From Sphingomonas daechungensis (GTDB lineage Bacteria > Pseudomonadota > Alphaproteobacteria > Sphingomonadales > Sphingomonadaceae), in contig NZ_CP060780.1 in assembly GCF_014489495.1 (NCBI RefSeq), forward strand, positions 2,615,001 to 2,679,000: DNA of 64,000 nucleotides, in the 5' to 3' direction. The notes beneath the pieces are model-generated. The model was not told the DNA's origin. It made no database searches and worked only from the letters and a program-made list of their open reading frames with translations. Numbering within the stretch: position 1 is the first letter of the stretch; the number at the start of each line of letters is the position of its first letter. Below, piece after piece: positions 1 to 10,267 of the stretch. A program made the position numbers and the translations under genes.

Positions 1-95
1 TTGCGCGTTCTCCCCTAACCTTCGTAAATTATCGTCCGTAAACTGTTTGGTGACCACCATCTGCGACAAGACGCGAGCACTTTCGAGGATGCTCA

Positions 96-623
96 ATGTC
101 TGGTTCGCGTTGGTACCGGGTTGCCGCTGCATTGACTTTGGTCTGCGTGAGTCCGGTGCTGCAGGGAGGCGTCGGCTTCCGCCAGAACTTCGAAGAACGG
201 CTGCTCGCGGCGCATAACCGTGAGCGCGACGCCATGGGCGCGCCGCCGCTCCAGTGGGACCCGGCTCTCGCGCGGTCGGCGCGCGACTGGGCAGCCTATC
301 TCGCCCGTAGCGGCAAGTTCGAGCATTCGCCGGACGATCCCTGGTGGGAACCCGAGGGCGAGAATCTCTGGGCTGGCACTGTCAATTACTATCAGCCGGA
401 ATCGATGGTTGGCCTGTGGGCGGCCGAGAAGGGCGACTACAAGCCCGGCGTCTTCCCGAACAACAGCCGTTCCGGCGACGTCGAGAACGTCGGCCATTAC
501 ACCCAACTGATCTGGTCGCAGACCGGAGCCGTCGGCTGCGCCCTCGCGCGCGGCCGTGAAGAAGACGTACTGGTGTGCCGCTACACGCAAGCCGGCAACG
601 TCCTCGGCCAGCGACCGATCTAG
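96..623 (+). CDS. Secreted CAP (SCP/PR1) domain protein
   Basis: 175-residue protein with an N-terminal hydrophobic export signal (about residues 9-24) followed by one CAP domain. The domain is recognised from AAHNRERDAMGAPPLQWDPA near the start, the GENLWAG segment, the NVGHYTQLIWSQT motif carrying the conserved His, and a VCRYTQAGN ending. Bacterial CAP proteins are secreted or periplasmic, and their biochemical role is mostly unknown. The next gene starts three bases after its stop, suggesting a two-gene operon with the protease that follows. The reading frame is intact. Confidence 0.9.
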   Translation: MSGSRWYRVAAALTLVCVSPVLQGGVGFRQNFEERLLAAHNRERDAMGAPPLQWDPALARSARDWAAYLARSGKFEHSPDDPWWEPEGENLWAGTVNYYQPESMVGLWAAEKGDYKPGVFPNNSRSGDVENVGHYTQLIWSQTGAVGCALARGREEDVLVCRYTQAGNVLGQRPI

Positions 624-626
624 ACG

Positions 627-1106
627 ATGATCGAGCGTGTCCTCTTCGTCGCGACGATCGCGGGCGGTGCCACGCTCGGCGTGTTCTGGCCGCTCAACAA
701 GAGCGAGCGCACGGCTGCCGTACCGGCGGCGCTGGAAGTGACCCTGGAGCGCAGCGGCGATCGCCACTTCTACGCCGATGCTCAGGTCAACGGAAAACCC
801 GTGCACTTCCTGGTCGACACCGGCGCGAGCGAAATTGCTCTCACGGAGGAGGATGCCCGCAAAGTTGGCATTCAGGTCGATCCGCAGAAGTACGAGATGA
901 TCGGTCAGGGCGCATCCGGCATGGTGCGCGGCCAATATGTGGAGCTGAACAAGGTCGACCTTGGCGGAATCCACCAGACCGATGCAAAGGCGGTCGTCGT
1001 TGAGGGCGCCAACGTCTCCCTGCTTGGTCAACCATTCCTGGAAAATGTCGACGAAATCGTCATCCGCAAGGGCGAGATGACCCTCAAGTCACAGGGAAAC
1101 TCGTAA
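627..1106 (+). CDS. Retropepsin-like aspartic protease (TIGR02281-type)
   Basis: 159 residues. A single N-terminal membrane anchor (about residues 5-20) is followed by a clan AA aspartyl protease domain with the catalytic DTGAS motif at about residues 64-68 inside FLVDTGASEIAL. The later segment SLLGQPFLENVDEIVIR fits the conserved second half of this family. Such proteins are single-domain proteases thought to act as dimers in the periplasm. The substrate is unknown. Cotranscribed with the CAP gene. Confidence 0.9.
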   Translation: MIERVLFVATIAGGATLGVFWPLNKSERTAAVPAALEVTLERSGDRHFYADAQVNGKPVHFLVDTGASEIALTEEDARKVGIQVDPQKYEMIGQGASGMVRGQYVELNKVDLGGIHQTDAKAVVVEGANVSLLGQPFLENVDEIVIRKGEMTLKSQGNS

Positions 1107-1194
1107 GCGGCCCGCTCAAAACGAAGGCTCCCCCTGGGGAGTCTGAGGTGGTAGGCTTGCCCGAAGAGGCAGCAGGCGAGAGTAGAGCTCAGAC

Positions 1195-2552
1195 TTGAAG
1201 TACATCCTCCTTCTCATCTGGGCCGGCCTCGTCCCTGTCGTCGTGAGCTATCTCAAGACGCAGCCCGCGAAGTACGCCAAGTGGGCCGCCTTCGCGATGG
1301 GATCATCCCCTTCATCACCGGCACATTCCATCTCTATGTTGCGCCGATCGCCTGGCCGGCCTGGCCCCAATTCCCCAAGGGAATGGAGATCTCGGCGCTC
1401 GATTTCCTGGCGATCGCGATCCTGATCGGGACCACGTCAAAGGTGAGGACGCTTCGGCAGATCTGGCCCTGGCTCGCCTATTTCGCCGCGGTCGTTATCG
1501 CCATCCCCCAGGGTGAAGTGAAGATGGCGGGCTTCTTCTACGCCTGGCAGATCGCGCGCGTTGCACTCGTCTGTGCGGCCGCCATTCGGATTGCCGCGTA
1601 CGCCGACGCGCCAGAAAGCATGGTGAAGGGAATCTTCGCGGGCCTCATCTTCCAGGCCATGTTCGCGATCAGCCAGTCCGCCAGCGGCGCCGCACAGGCG
1701 AGCGGGGAGTTCAGCTCTCCTAACCTGCTGGGCATGATGGCTCACTTCGCGATCTTCCCCGCCTTCGCTCTCCTGCTTGCACGGAAGGACACGGGTTGGG
1801 CCCTCGCGGCCTTTATCGCCGCAGTGGTGGTCGATCTGCTCACGGCCTCACGAGCAACCATGGGCCTGGCGGCGATCGGGCTGGCGCTTCTCGGCGTCGT
1901 ATCGATCATGAAATCATCGACGACCTGGAAGTTTGGCATCGTTGGTGCAGGCGCTCTAATGGTCGCTGCCGTCAGCCCGTTTGCGATCGGGGCCATTCAG
2001 GACAGGCAGGCCACCAACAATTCCGAGAGTTCCGATGCGCAGCGCGAGGCGATGAAGGACGCGGCCAGGATGATCATCGCCGATCATCCCTTCGGAGTGG
2101 GACCCGACCAATATGTCGTAGTTTCTAACATGGGCGGCTATTCGGCGCGCGCAGGCGTCGGCTGGATGTCGGCAACCCGAGGCACCTCGGTCCACGAATC
2201 CTATCTCCTTGTCTGGGCCGAGACCGGACTTCTAGGCTTGATCACCTTCCTGATGGTCCTCTTCCGACCGATGATCGGCACATACCGGGCCGCATTCCGG
2301 TTTCGAAAAGAGTTCGAAAGCGAGCTGCTTCTGGGGTTCGCGGTCGCAACCACGATTGTCGCGATCCACCTTCTTTATGAGTGGCTGTGGATCATGTTCC
2401 TGCTGCAATACACATTCGCCATGACGACGGGCGTGGCGATCGGCATTGCCATCCGACTTGCCTCGCGCTCGAAAGCACCTGCGGTGCGGAAAGAGGCGCG
2501 TCCCGCAGAACCACGGCCACCACTCGAAGAGCCCGTTCCTTCGCCGAATTAG
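1195..2552 (+). CDS. Wzy/O-antigen ligase-type polysaccharide polymerase
   Basis: Reconstructed as about 452 residues from a TTG start. It is a polytopic membrane protein with many hydrophobic segments, a periplasmic loop containing DHPFGVGPDQYV and a HESYLLVWAETGLLGL motif, the pattern of the Wzy_C/O-antigen ligase family. It probably polymerises or transfers the lipid-linked repeat unit of the exopolysaccharide. The frame jumps at the GGG of 1299-1301: restoring one G joins the first 35 residues to GIIPFITG. Without that correction the longest frame starts at a GTG at 1281. The 3' end overlaps the opposing glycosyltransferase by four bases. Confidence 0.8.
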
Positions 2553-3637
2553 CGACCCGTCGAAATCACCTCGGAGAAAAAGTCGCGATACTGGCCGGCG
2601 ATGGCCGACCACTCGAACTGCGAAGCGCGCTCAACCAATCTTTTCCGATCTTTGTCGCTTCGATCGAGACCCTTCGCCAATTGCTCCTTGATGGATGACT
2701 CCACGTTCGGATCGCCCAGCAATCCTTCGGCGCCGAGAATCCAGCGCGTTCGCGGGGAGTCGTACGCGACGATAGGGACTCCCGACGCCATAGCCTCGAC
2801 ATAGACATTGCCGAAAGACTCGTCCTGCGAGAGGTGAAGCACGGCGTCCGCACTCCGATACAAGGCGGGCATGTCCGCGGACGGGACGGTGATTTGCCGA
2901 TAGCGCCCCGGCAAGCGTTCATCGGCAAGCGCCTTCAGATCGGCTCGTAGGGGACCGTCCCCCGCGACAATCAGCAGTGCATCGGGCAGAGCGCTGATGG
3001 CCGCGACGCCCTTGTCGATGTTCTTGCTCGCGATCATCGCGCTGACCATCAGGATGACCGGGCGATCGGTCGGCAGTCCAAACTTTTCCCTCTCTGCCGT
3101 TCCCGGATGAAACCGCTTGGTGTCCACGCCATTGGGAATCAGCGCGCACCGATACGCCTCCCGGTTCCGATCGAAATAGTCAGGATTGATGCAGACCAGG
3201 CCATCGCAGCCGAAGAATCTATACTCGGCCCGGTTGGAGACTGCAGGCCAGTCCCCGTTTTGCGTGACGAAGACATGCGCGGGCCGGTTCCGTCCGCCGG
3301 CCGCGCGCAACGCCCAGTTCGTGAATGGGTAGGAACAGGTCGCTGTCACATCGAAATCGGCCGGATCATACGCTTTTAGAAGGCCGGGGATGAAACTTGC
3401 GTCTTCCCAGGCTGTTTCGGTTCGGAACAGGGGCAGTCGAGGCCATCGCTCGAACCGCTCCCGATTGATAAGTGACGCCTGCACGTAATTGTACGGTTGA
3501 TTGGCGCGTGGAGGACCGGATCCGATGAGTGTAACCTGGTCTCCGCGCTCCGCTAGCTCGGACGCGACGGAAATGAACGCAACTTCGGCGCCACGATCCA
3601 CCCGGTGCAGGCCAGGAAGCGCAAACAGAATCCTCAT
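2549..3637 (-). CDS. GT4-family glycosyltransferase
   Basis: 362 residues with an intact frame. The N-terminal LPGLHRVDRGAEVA segment and the C-terminal half with SAMIASKNIDKGVAAI, VAGDGPLRADL and SQDESFGNVYVEAMASGVPIVAYD are characteristic of GT-B fold retaining transferases of family GT4 (Glycos_transf_1). It should transfer a sugar from a nucleotide donor to the growing lipid-linked EPS unit at the inner face of the membrane. Donor and acceptor cannot be read from the sequence. It runs against the polymerase gene and diverges from the methyltransferase at 3742. Confidence 0.9.
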   Translation of the reverse strand: MRILFALPGLHRVDRGAEVAFISVASELAERGDQVTLIGSGPPRANQPYNYVQASLINRERFERWPRLPLFRTETAWEDASFIPGLLKAYDPADFDVTATCSYPFTNWALRAAGGRNRPAHVFVTQNGDWPAVSNRAEYRFFGCDGLVCINPDYFDRNREAYRCALIPNGVDTKRFHPGTAEREKFGLPTDRPVILMVSAMIASKNIDKGVAAISALPDALLIVAGDGPLRADLKALADERLPGRYRQITVPSADMPALYRSADAVLHLSQDESFGNVYVEAMASGVPIVAYDSPRTRWILGAEGLLGDPNVESSIKEQLAKGLDRSDKDRKRLVERASQFEWSAIAGQYRDFFSEVISTGR

Positions 3638-3741
3638 AATTCAAGCGTAACGGCGCTTCTCCGGGCGGTCCACGCCCGCCTCTCCTTGGTTGACACGCAG
3701 CCGCACTAGTCCAGACTCCGCCGCAAAGTTTAGGAAGCCGA

Positions 3742-4444
3742 ATGAAGATCGAACCGCGTAAACACTGGCAGACCGCGATGCAGGGTTATGCGGATGAGCT
3801 GATGGCGCTCATCAGCCAGTATCCGGACGCCAATATCCTGGAGCTGGGCGGCGGCCGCTGGCCTTCCTTCCGGCTTGCGGAAATGCCGAAGAACGTTGCC
3901 GCTTACACGGTCAACGACATCGATCCAAACGAGCTTGCCCATAATGGCCCGAATACGAAAAGGCCTGCTTCGACGTCAGCGGCGATTCCTCGGCGTTCAA
4001 GGACACGTATGACGTCGTCTTCTCGCGTTTCCTCGCCGAGCATGTCGCAGACGGAATTGCCATGCACCGCAACGTCTTCAACGTGCTCAAGCCGGGCGGG
4101 GCGGCATTCCACCTGATCCCGACGCTCTTCGCATCGCCGTTCGTCATCAATCGGATCTTCCCCGAGCGACTTTCGTCGAAGCTGCTGGAACTCCTGACTC
4201 CCCGGCGGGAGATTTCGCCCAAGTTCCCGGCTTATTACTCGGCCTGCCACGGCGATACGCGAAAGATGCGCAAGATGTTCAAGGACATCGGCTATTCACG
4301 TGTGGAGATCAGGAACTTCTACGGTCACTTCTATTACGAGAAGATCCCGGTGCGCGCGAGCTGGAGCAGTTTGTCTCCGGCCTGGCAGCCAAGAACGAAT
4401 GGTCGTGGTGGAGTTCATACGCCTACATCACGGCCTACAAGTGA
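3742..4444 (+). CDS. Class I SAM-dependent methyltransferase
   Basis: Reconstructed as about 234 residues. Motif I is recognisable in NILELGGGRWPSF, followed by YDVVFSRFLAEHV (motif IV region) and NVFNVLKPGGAAFH, a classical methyltransferase layout. Two frame jumps are needed: at CCC 3948-3950 (restores GPEYEKACFDVSG) and at CCC 4346-4348 (restores RELEQFVSGLAAKNEW and the true stop at 4442). It lies between EPS glycosyltransferase and flippase genes, so a role in methylating a sugar or lipid-linked intermediate is inferred. Confidence 0.75.
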
Positions 4445-4472
4445 TCCCGATCGACCCTGACAGTCGAATTCG

Positions 4473-5848
4473 GTGAACGTCATTTCCAAAACCATGGCCG
4501 CGAGGATCGGCTGGACCTCGGTCGTGTTCGGCGCGAACCAGGTTTTGCGGCTGCTCAACAACGTTCTGTTGGCACGGTTGCTGGCGCCCTCGCTGTTTGG
4601 CCTGATGACGATCGTCAATGCCATCCGCGTCGGCGTCGAGCTTCTGTCGGATCTCGGCATCAACCAGAATATCGTCAGCAGTCCGCAGGGCCATACCAAG
4701 GATTTCTACGATACCGCCTGGACGCTTCAGGTGCTCCGCGGGTGCTTCTTGGCAGCATCGCCTTTGCATTGTCGCAGCCGCTCGCAGCATTCTTCAGGCA
4801 GCCCGAACTGGCGGTGATCCTTCCGGTCGCGTCGCTGATGTTCGTTTTCAGCGGCCTGATGTCGACCAGCGGTGGCCTGCTCCAGAAGCAGATCAACGTC
4901 GTTCGCGCCGGTCTGTTCGAGCTTTGCGGCCTCACCCTCACAATCATCGCCCAGGTGAGCCTCGCCATCGTAACGCCGACAATTTGGGCGCTGGTTCTTG
5001 GAAGCGTAGTCGGATCCGCGATCAGCCTGATCGCGAGCTACCTGCTCATCCCCGGCATCCGCCACCGCTTCTTCATCGATAAGGCGATTGCGGGGCAGAT
5101 CATCAGCTTCGGCAAATGGATATTTCTCTCGTCGATCATATACTTCCTGGCGATGAACTTTGACCGGCTCTACTTCGCCAGGCAGATCACGCTCACCGAG
5201 CTCGGAATCTTCTCGATTGCCCGCGCGCTGACGGACATGTTCAACCAGTTCGCCGTCCGAGCGAGCAACATGGTTTTGTTTCCCACTGTCGCAGCGTGGC
5301 AAATCTCGGAAGTCGAGGTTCGGTCGCGCGTTCTCCGCGGCCGTCGCCTGCTCTTCCTTGCGGCAGCGCTTGGATTAGGCGCGGTGGTTTCCGTTTCCGA
5401 TCTCATCATTCAGTTGCTGTATGACGACCGTTATCTCCAGGCGGGCGCGATCCTTCCGCTCCTGCTGATCGGCGTGTGGTTTTCAATCCTCTGCACGATC
5501 AACGATTCCATTATGCTGGGCACGAAGCGACCGGCCTACCCTGCCCTGTCGAGCGGAGCGAAGTTGCTGTTCTACGTCGTCGCCCTCCCGCTGACCTTTC
5601 ACCTCTACGGTTTCATGATGGCGGTACTGGTGCTCAGCCTTGGCGAGGTTGTCCGGTACATCGCGCTCTGGACGTTCAGCCGCCGCCAGCATCTGGGGTT
5701 CGGACGGGATGACCTGGTGCTGTCGCTTATCTTCTTTGGCTCAATCCTCGCGTTCCGCGAACTTCTTGCGCTCGTCGGGCTGACCGGCGGGATCACGACC
5801 CTCTTTCCTCTTCTGAACGACCTTCAGGCGAGCATTGCGGGCCTATGA
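4473..5848 (+). CDS. Wzx-like polysaccharide flippase (MOP superfamily)
   Basis: Reconstructed as about 458 residues, GTG start. The N-terminus (RIGWTSVVFGANQVLRLLNN, LLARLLAPSLFGLMTIV) is typical of the polysaccharide_synt family, and the rest shows about twelve membrane segments. It would translocate undecaprenyl-linked oligosaccharide across the inner membrane. The frame jumps at the GGG of 4740-4742: one extra G gives VLRGVLLGSIAFAL. The stop overlaps the ATG of the next glycosyltransferase (ATGA), indicating translational coupling. Confidence 0.85.
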
Positions 5849-6857
5849 CCGAGACTCTTTCAAATCCTGGTGTCGGGTTCGTCGTGATCGGCCGAAACGA
5901 GGGCGAGCGGCTGAGGCAATGCCTTCAATCCATCGCACCGATCACCAACCGCGTCGTGTATGCGGACTCCGGATCGGCCGACGGGAGCGTCGCCCTTGCG
6001 CGCGAGGCGGGCGCGGTGACTGTCATTGCCGAAGGCTCTCCGATGACCGCCGCGCGAGGCCGCAACACCGGCTTTCAGGCTCTGCGTCAGCAATTTCCGG
6101 ACTGTGCCTACGTTCATTTCATCGATGGCGACTGTGTCGTGGAGCGGGAATGGGTCGCAATGGCCGCGCGATTTCTCGACGAGAATCCCAAGGCCGCGGT
6201 CGCATGCGGACGGCGGTTCGAGGCGCATCCCGACGCCTCGTTCTACAATCGCATCATCGACGACGAGTGGGATACGCCGGTCGGCCTCGTGCAAAGTTGC
6301 GGCGGCGATGCCCTGATGCGGGTTGCCGCCTTCGAGCAGGTCGGCGGATTTCGTTCGGGCCTGATTGCCGGCGAAGAGCCGGACCTCTGCGCGCGCCTGC
6401 GTGAGGTGGGTTGGGAGATCTGGCGGCTGGATGCGCGGATGACGCGCCACGACGCTGCGATCCACAACCTGTCCCAGTGGATGCAGCGCGCCGCCCGATC
6501 GGGGTACGGCTATGCGCAGGTGTGGACCGCCGGCCGCGGGCTGCCAATCGTCTCTACGGGCGGGAGATGGTGAGCGCATTCCTCTGGGCCGCGATCATAC
6601 CAGCGATCGTCATTCTTTGCGCATTTCTGGTCGGCAAACCGTTTCTGTTACTGGCGATCCCGGCCCTTTACGCGCTTCAAATTGCGAGGATCGCGCTTCG
6701 CAAAGGCGGGTCGGCCTACGCCTGGAAATATGCCGCTCTCATGATGTTTGCCAAGCTCGGAGAGGCGAAGGGAGTTCTCAAATATTTCCTGACATCGAAG
6801 GGCGACTTGAGCTTCGATTACAAAAGTTCGCAAACGATTGGGCGTTCGCCGGCATGA
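5845..6857 (+). CDS. GT2-family glycosyltransferase with C-terminal membrane segments
   Basis: Reconstructed as about 337 residues. GFVVIGRNEGERLRQCL, YADSGSADGS and the DGDCVVE metal-binding region define a GT-A, GT2-type transferase, and GGDALMRVAAFEQVGGF follows as expected. After a frame jump at GGG 6538-6540 the protein continues with GREMVSAFLWAAIIPAIVIL and further hydrophobic stretches, giving a membrane-bound tail. The stop overlaps the ATG of the next gene by four bases. Sugar specificity is not visible. Confidence 0.85.
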
Positions 6858-8104
6858 CGAACGAGCCGCCCTCGCCGACCGTCGCTTATGTGATGACGCA
6901 TTATCCGCGAGTTGCTCTGTCGTTCCTCTCCGGGGAGATCGACGAGATGGAGTTGCGCGGCGCGACGATTGCGCCGTTTGCGATGAATCTGCCCGACCAG
7001 GCGGACCTGCTCTCCGAGGACGCGAGGACGCGATACGCCAAGACTCATTACCTCAAGCGCAGCTGGGGTGATCTTCTCGGGGCATTCTCCTCGGCAGCCC
7101 TGAGGCACCCGTTGGCGATGGCCAAGTTGATCGGAACTGCGGTCAAGTCGGCGCGTGGGGATCTGCCGCTGACGGCTCGGCGCTTCTCCCATTTGCTGCA
7201 GGGCGCTGCGGTCGCGCGAGAATGCCAGCGCCGCAACATTCATCACCTGCACGCGCAGTTCGGGCAGGCTCCTGCAACGATCGCCTGGTTTGCAGCCGAA
7301 ATCATGAACTTCGGCGAGCGCCGGGCGAACTGGAGCTTCACGATCCACGGATTCCAGGATTTCGTCGACGAGACGATCGCCAGGCTGGACCTCAAGGCGG
7401 CGAGCGCCTCGTTCGTGGTTTGCGTCAGCGATTTCACGCGCTCCCAACTCTATCGGCTTTTGCATCCATCGCTCTGGAATCGCGCCCGGGTCGTCCGGTG
7501 CGGAATCGACCTTTCCCGGTTCCGACAGCGGCCCGCGCGGCCTCAATCCGCAGTCCCGCGTCTGATCAGCGTCGGCAGGCTTTCCACCGAAAAGGGCCAG
7601 GTCGTGCTCCTTCGCGCCTGCAAACTGCTCGCCGATCGCAGCACCAAGGTGCATCTGACTTTGATTGGCAGCGGTCCGCTCGAAGGCCTGATCCGCAGCG
7701 AAATCGCGAACGAGGGGATGGCAGATTACGTCGAGTTGACGGGTGAACTGCCACCCGGCCAGGTTCGCGAACGGCTCGAGGCATCGGATGTGTTCTGCCT
7801 GACCTCCTTCGCGGAAGGACTGCCGATTTCGATCATGGAGGCCATGGCCGTAGGCGTGCCCGTCGTCGCATCGTCGATCGCCGGCATTCCGGAGCTGGTG
7901 GTGAACGGAGAGACTGGCTTGACCGTCCCGGCCGGCAACGTGGAAGCACTTGCCGATGCGATCGAGAAGCTTCTGAGTGCTCCGAACCTGCGGGACTCAA
8001 TAATCGCCGCAGCCCGGAAGCGCGTCGAGCAGCAACATGAACGTCATCGCAATTGCGATGCCATGTTCGAGCTGCTGACGAACCGTGCCGAGGTCGTCGC
8101 ATGA
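6854..8104 (+). CDS. GT4-family glycosyltransferase (colanic-acid type)
   Basis: 416 residues from the ATG at 6854. The C-terminal domain is a clear Glycos_transf_1 with SVGRLSTEKGQVVLL, LIGSGPLEGLIRSEI, TSFAEGLPISIMEAMAVGVP and SIAGIPELVVNGETGL. The N-terminal half (HLHAQFGQAPATIAWFAA, TIHGFQDF) resembles the WcaL/AmsK group. Start chosen because it overlaps the previous stop by four bases, although the open frame extends further upstream. It belongs to a run of translationally coupled EPS genes. Confidence 0.9.
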   Translation: MTNEPPSPTVAYVMTHYPRVALSFLSGEIDEMELRGATIAPFAMNLPDQADLLSEDARTRYAKTHYLKRSWGDLLGAFSSAALRHPLAMAKLIGTAVKSARGDLPLTARRFSHLLQGAAVARECQRRNIHHLHAQFGQAPATIAWFAAEIMNFGERRANWSFTIHGFQDFVDETIARLDLKAASASFVVCVSDFTRSQLYRLLHPSLWNRARVVRCGIDLSRFRQRPARPQSAVPRLISVGRLSTEKGQVVLLRACKLLADRSTKVHLTLIGSGPLEGLIRSEIANEGMADYVELTGELPPGQVRERLEASDVFCLTSFAEGLPISIMEAMAVGVPVVASSIAGIPELVVNGETGLTVPAGNVEALADAIEKLLSAPNLRDSIIAAARKRVEQQHERHRNCDAMFELLTNRAEVVA

Positions 8105-9162
8105 ATTCCGGTCAGCCCCTCAAATGCGCGGTGATCGGGTGCGGCACGATCGCCTACGAGCATCTGCCGTATCTGTCGGAATCGCCGTTGGTCGAACTTG
8201 TGGCGGTTTGCGATCGATCGAACGCGGCTGCCACCTTCGTGCAGAAGCGCTTCCATGCGGCCAAGGCGTACACCGATCATGCGGCAATGCTTGCGGATGC
8301 GAAGCCGGACGTCGTCCACATCCTCACCCCGCCGCATACCCACGTGGCGATTGCCCGCGATTGCCTGGACGCTGGCGCGAACGTGATTTGCGAGAAGCCG
8401 ATGGCGGGCACAGCTAACGAGACAGCGGACCTGCTCGATTACGCCGCCGAGCGAGATCGCCTCTTGGTCGAAAGCCGCAACTATCTTTTCAACGACCAGG
8501 TCATCGACATCCGGCGGATCATCGACGGCGGCGAGCTCGGTGAAATCCGGGAGATCGACCTGATCCTGTCTCTCGATTTCCTCGGCGGACCGTTCGGCGA
8601 TCTCAACCTTGCCGGACCCGGTGTCGACCTTCCAGCTGGAGCAGTCCACGACTTCCTGCCCCACCTTGCCTACCTTTTTCTGGTCTTCGCCGGGCATTCA
8701 GGCGACGTCGACGATGTCCAGGGTCGCCTTGCGAACCTCAGCGGCAATTCGCGCGCCGGTTTCGACCATCTCGATGCGCTGGTCGTCGCAGGAAATGTCC
8801 GCGGGAGGCTCCGGATCACCAGCGACGTCGGCCCAGATTCTTTCCGCGTCTACGCGCGCGGGACGGATGCGTCGCTCGAAAGCGACCTGTTCAATCCGTT
8901 CCTGCGTATCGATGGGCCGCCCAACATCGGCAAGCGCAGCTTCATCGGCCAGATCCGCAACGGGTTTTCACTGGTTCGAGCCGGCACCCGCAACCTGCGC
9001 AACAAGGTTATGCAGCACGGCACGTATCACGGCATGCCCCGCATGCTCGACGCCATCTATCGGTCGCTGGCTACATCCGGCGAGCCGCCATTCACGCCTG
9101 CACAAATGATCGACACGGCCAGGCTCGTGGATCGCCTAGTGGCATTGAAGATCGCACGATGA
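8101..9162 (+). CDS. Gfo/Idh/MocA-family NAD(P)-dependent oxidoreductase
   Basis: 353 residues, ATG at 8101 overlapping the previous stop. The Rossmann entry AVIGCGTIAYEHLPYL and the family signature ICEKPMAGTANE (EKP motif) are present, and the HGTYHGMPRMLDAIY tail fits. Such enzymes oxidise or reduce sugar carbons. In this setting it probably makes a modified nucleotide sugar together with the epimerase that follows. Substrate not determinable. Confidence 0.9.
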   Translation: MNSGQPLKCAVIGCGTIAYEHLPYLSESPLVELVAVCDRSNAAATFVQKRFHAAKAYTDHAAMLADAKPDVVHILTPPHTHVAIARDCLDAGANVICEKPMAGTANETADLLDYAAERDRLLVESRNYLFNDQVIDIRRIIDGGELGEIREIDLILSLDFLGGPFGDLNLAGPGVDLPAGAVHDFLPHLAYLFLVFAGHSGDVDDVQGRLANLSGNSRAGFDHLDALVVAGNVRGRLRITSDVGPDSFRVYARGTDASLESDLFNPFLRIDGPPNIGKRSFIGQIRNGFSLVRAGTRNLRNKVMQHGTYHGMPRMLDAIYRSLATSGEPPFTPAQMIDTARLVDRLVALKIAR

Positions 9163-10133
9163 AGGTCCTTGTGACCGGAGCAACAGGCTTTCTCGGCCGT
9201 GCAGTCGTACGTGCATTGGCAGAGCGCGGGCACGAAGTCGTCGCGATGGCCAGGCCGGCGGCGTCCTTGCCGCAGCCAGTCTCTCCGAACGTCAATTACA
9301 TTCGAGGCGATCTGCGGCAGGGCGGCGAATGGTGCAAAGCCGTCCGCGGTGTGGATGCCGTCGTTCACGCGGCCGCGTCGACGGGCGGAGGATTTCCGGA
9401 CCAATTCGCCGGCACCGTGGTCGCGACGGAGAACCTGCTCAACTGCATCGACTGGGAGTCGCTCCAGCGTTTCGTCCTCATCAGCAGCTTCTCGGTTTAC
9501 GACTATGCCGGCGGCGGGCGCGCGATCGATGAGAAGCACCCGCTTGAACCCGACCCATCGCGGCGGGATGCCTACACCTGGACGAAGATGCTCCAGGAGG
9601 ACCTGGCCGCATCGACCTGCGCAGAGCACGGCGTTTCGTTCGCGAGCATTCGCCCCGGCGCGATCTACGGGCCAGGCAAGGACTGGGATTCGGGTGCCGC
9701 AATGAAGACCGGGAAGTTCGAGCTGGTCTTCAGTCCGCTCGCGAAGCTTCGGCTCACGCACGTCGACAATTGCGCGGAGGCGATCGCCGCGGCGGTCGAG
9801 AAGGTCGGTGTCGATGGCGTTTTCAACATTGTCGACGACGAGGTTCCAACGCACGCGGGTTATCATCGAGCGTGTCGCGCCGCAGGTTCGGACGCCCGCC
9901 GCGCCCTCTACGTCCCGTGGTGGTTCGTCGCCTCCATGGGTCTCGGGGTGAGACTGGTGAACAGGCTCTTCTTCGGCGGCAAAGCGCGGCTGCCGGAAAT
10001 TCTTGATTACCCGAGGCAGAAGGCGCGCTGGCGACCGTTCAACTATTCCAATGCGAAGGCGAAAGCCGAGCTTGGGTGGGAACCACGCGTCCGCGTCGCC
10101 GAAGCCACGCGTTTGATGTTCGGAAAGCGCTAA
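9159..10133 (+). CDS. NAD-dependent epimerase/dehydratase (extended SDR)
   Basis: 324 residues. The nucleotide-binding motif is TGATGFLGRAVVRAL near the N-terminus, and the active-site Tyr/Lys pair is seen in DAYTWTKMLQEDLAA (YxxxK-like, preceded by SSFSVYDYAG). IRPGAIYGPG is typical of the GalE/RmlB-like extended SDR group. It is ATGA-coupled to the oxidoreductase upstream and likely works on the same sugar precursor. Frame intact. Confidence 0.88.
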   Translation: MKVLVTGATGFLGRAVVRALAERGHEVVAMARPAASLPQPVSPNVNYIRGDLRQGGEWCKAVRGVDAVVHAAASTGGGFPDQFAGTVVATENLLNCIDWESLQRFVLISSFSVYDYAGGGRAIDEKHPLEPDPSRRDAYTWTKMLQEDLAASTCAEHGVSFASIRPGAIYGPGKDWDSGAAMKTGKFELVFSPLAKLRLTHVDNCAEAIAAAVEKVGVDGVFNIVDDEVPTHAGYHRACRAAGSDARRALYVPWWFVASMGLGVRLVNRLFFGGKARLPEILDYPRQKARWRPFNYSNAKAKAELGWEPRVRVAEATRLMFGKR

Positions 10134-10267
10134 TGCCTGAAAACGAAGATCCGGAACAACAGCTCCTGCTGAAGGGCCGCTTCTCCTTCGGGTTGCCCCA
10201 TGCTCTCATTGCGGCCCTCCTCGGCATCACGATTGCGGCGATCGTGGCGCTTTCGAATCTGTCCTAG
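10133..10267 (+). CDS. 44-residue single-pass membrane peptide
   Basis: Small ORF whose ATG shares one base with the TAA of the epimerase (TAATG), the usual sign of translational coupling. The product has an acidic/polar first half (PENEDPEQQLLLKGRF) and one hydrophobic helix (about residues 22-41). It ends four bases into the convergent glycosyltransferase. No family recognised. A membrane-associated accessory of the EPS operon is possible but unproven. Confidence 0.55.
   Translation: MPENEDPEQQLLLKGRFSFGLPHALIAALLGITIAAIVALSNLS

Noticed and set aside
1128-1141. Hairpin CTCCCC/GGGGAG before the polymerase gene as a terminator
   Set aside because: Only a 2-base loop and no T-run on either strand.
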